64,000 nucleotides of DNA from Selaginella moellendorffii (taxonomy: Eukaryota > Streptophyta > Lycopodiopsida > Selaginellales > Selaginellaceae). Both the position numbers and the translations under genes were made by a program. Under the pieces are notes generated by a model. That model was not told the origin of the DNA. It was given only the letters and a program-made list of their open reading frames with translations, and ran no database searches. How positions within the stretch are numbered: position 1 is the stretch's first letter; each line of letters opens with the position of its first letter. Of the stretch, positions 62,201 through 64,000 are shown piece by piece. The DNA lies in contig NW_003314263.1 in NCBI RefSeq assembly GCF_000143415.4, forward strand, positions 2,010,749 to 2,074,748, in the 5' to 3' direction.

Positions 62201-64000
62201 CGAGAACAAGCTCTTTGAGAACGAAGGCCGCAGGACATCAGGATTCATTCAAGCTGAATGATATTTCAGCGTCGAAGCTTCATAGCGACAACAACGTTCG
62301 GAAAGCGTAAGTATTTTCTGCTATCTAGTGAACGTTTCTTCTTAAAACTGGTTCACATTTACAGGTATGAAGCTGCCAAGGAGCTGAAGCAGAAGCTGGC
62401 GTCAAAAGACGGTGATACATCCACGTCTATGAAGTATATAATGGCAGCAGTTCAGTCCAAAGTACCAGGACCTGTGACTCCGATGGATGTTGGTACCGGA
62501 CCTGAAATTGTTATGGAGCAGGCCTCTGGAGCGAGCAAAGATTTACCTTCTCTGCCGACTGCTAATGATGAAGCGGAAACTGCGAGGAATGTCTTTGAGG
62601 GGTTACTGGACAATTTGTCTCGCGCCAAAGAGAGCATACATTGTGCGACACGGCAGGCTATAGATTGTGCTAAGCTCAATCTTGCCGACCAGGTTTCTTT
62701 CGATCCTTTTGACTTTCATATATATTGTATTGACGTTGCTGTTATCAGGTAATCGATATCATAGCGAAGAGATTGGAAGCGGAACAAAGCTTATCCCGGC
62801 GCATCGACTTATTCTTTCTTGTGGATTCCATTACTGTGAGTTCACATAATTTGCGAGGTACAGATGCATGTTTTCCTTTTCGTTTTCCTGGAGTTCTAAC
62901 TTTGCGTGCTTTGTTCCAGGTACACCCGCTGGCGTGTACCGACACATTGTACACAATGCCTTACCCCGGTTGTTAAGCTCTGCAGCACCACCGGGGAATT
63001 TTGCTAGGGAAAACCGTCGCCAATGTTTAAAAGTAAGGTTTGTGCATATACCTGCATTCTTCTTGACAGTTAAGCTATGTGGTCTTGCAGGTGTTTAAAC
63101 TCTGGCATGAACGAAATGTATTTCCCCCGACTGTCATACGGCACTTCATGCGCGAGATTGAGCTACACAATTGCGACAGAGTGCTTATGAATATGAGCCG
63201 ACGGCCTGCTAGAAACGAACGCCCCGTCGATGACCCCATACGAGAAATGGAAGGAATGCAAGTCGACGAGTATGGAAGGTAAGTTCTCGTTTTATACATT
63301 CGGAGTTGTCAATTCTCATATCATTTTTTGCAGCAATGCGAGCTTTACGTTACCTGGTGTCAGTATCCCGCGTATGTTTGAAGAAGAAGAAGAAGCCAAC
63401 GCGGGTGGAACGGAAGCAAACGCCGGTGAAGATTACGCAGTTGCGACTGTTACACCTCACGATCCCGTGGAGAGACATCGTCATGTCCTGGAAGACGTGG
63501 ACGGGGAGCTCGAGATGGAGGACGTCTCGCCAGAGACGGATACCTGGCAAAGGCAGTACGTTTCTCCAGCGTCTATTCTTACAGGTCCGCCGCTCCCGAT
63601 CTGTCCCCCTCCCAGTCCGCCTCCGCTACCTTCCTCTCCGCCTCCGAGCACTCCTCCTCCACCGCCACCTTCATCTCCGCCGCCACCACCTCAAGACGTA
63701 GCCGATCCAGGTGCCTATCCAGACAGCTTCTCTCCAGGCTACCACCATGCTCGAAACGCTGTGCAGCAGCCATCCAACGGGCCTGAATCTTACGAGCACT
63801 ACAACCCGGGTGTCTACGGTGACGAAGGCTACGGCATGCCAGTGGATCACGGCTACAATTCTTACGGTGGATTTTCAGACATGCCACCGGGTCCGATATC
63901 TCCTCAGTACGACGGTCACCACGGACATCACTACGGTGGACAGCACTATCCGGCCGATGGTCACTCTTACCAGGGAGATTATCCTTACCAGGCTTATGGT
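59296..64000 (+). CDS. HUA2: HUA2-like protein (PWWP and CID domains), C-terminus cut by window edge
   Basis: HUA2 and its HULK relatives are nuclear proteins that act in pre-mRNA processing of flowering regulators. The nine exons seen (59296-59415, 59486-59562, 59632-60286, 60337-62306, 62365-62692, 62749-62857, 62920-63032, 63091-63278, 63334 onward) keep one frame for 1409 residues to the edge. The PWWP domain is at about 20-75 (VGDLVLAKVKGFPAWPAQ, FVVFFGTKQI). A long Ser/Glu/Lys-rich part follows with several SPVSP motifs. The CID-like RNA polymerase II CTD-interacting domain is at about 1050-1270 (IDIIAKRLEAEQSLSRRIDL, ALPRLLSSAAPPG, LKVFKLWHERNVFPPTVIRH). The visible end is rich in Pro, then Gly/Tyr/His. 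The start MAPSKKRGRSSSIAAA is normal for the family. Confidence 0.92.

Noticed and set aside
1-64000. CRISPR array, prophage or bacterial operon
   Set aside because: No direct repeats with unique spacers, no Shine-Dalgarno-led operons, and many spliced plant genes. The window is eukaryotic.

Overview
This window looks like nuclear DNA of an early-diverging land plant. A compact lycophyte such as Selaginella fits best. The evidence is the gene set (PRT6, a class I TCP factor, a P-class PPR protein, a HUA2-like PWWP protein, dirigent, NHL/LEA-2, a plastid-type alpha-amylase), spliceosomal introns mostly 50-70 bp long with GT..AG ends, short gaps between genes, and plant Ty3/gypsy, Ty1/copia and hAT relics. 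The species is inferred, not proven.

Layout. Bases 1-10778 are a degenerate plus-strand Ty3/gypsy element. A younger minus-strand Ty3/gypsy chromovirus (2453-8039, two 387-bp LTRs, 5-bp target duplication) has inserted into its reverse transcriptase. From 10.8 to 25.8 kb the window is AT-rich and gene-poor: a broken cytochrome P450 gene, a hAT-like transposase relic, one intact dirigent gene, a BED/DUF659 hAT fragment and scrambled copia fragments. From 25.8 kb to the end it is gene-dense. In order the genes are: an unrecognised 210-residue membrane protein (-), PRT6 (-), a PPR protein (+), a PEBP protein with a signal peptide (+), a conserved protein of unknown function (-), NIP7 (+), a 14-3-3 protein (+), a class I TCP factor (+), a TMEM258/Ost5-type oligosaccharyltransferase subunit (-), an NHL/LEA-2 protein (+), a class 3 lipase (-), an alpha-amylase (+) with a broken duplicate of its 3' end, a broken TPR-SET gene (-), TANGO2 (-) and a HUA2-like PWWP/CID gene (+) that runs off the right edge.

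Multi-exon models were built by hand from reading frame, GT..AG sites and family similarity. For PRT6 (16 exons), TANGO2, alpha-amylase, 14-3-3, PEBP, the Ost5-type subunit, the 38.5-39.7 kb gene and the 210-residue gene the exon lengths sum to a multiple of three with no internal stop. Six gene pairs are head-to-head with only 75-402 bp between start codons, so shared promoters are likely.

The most notable observation is in the inner chromovirus. The 15 bases at the primer-binding position, 2 nt inside the 5' LTR, are perfectly complementary to 15 bases lying 30 bp downstream of the LTR TATA box, which is where the transcript should start. That is the layout of Tf1-type self-priming rather than tRNA priming. 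Other points to check are a 5S-rRNA-like insert in the outer element, a PEBP protein with a secretory leader, an alpha-amylase with acidic tracts at both ends, a lipase gene whose stop codon sits in a tandem repeat, and tRNA-type B-boxes on both sides of NIP7.
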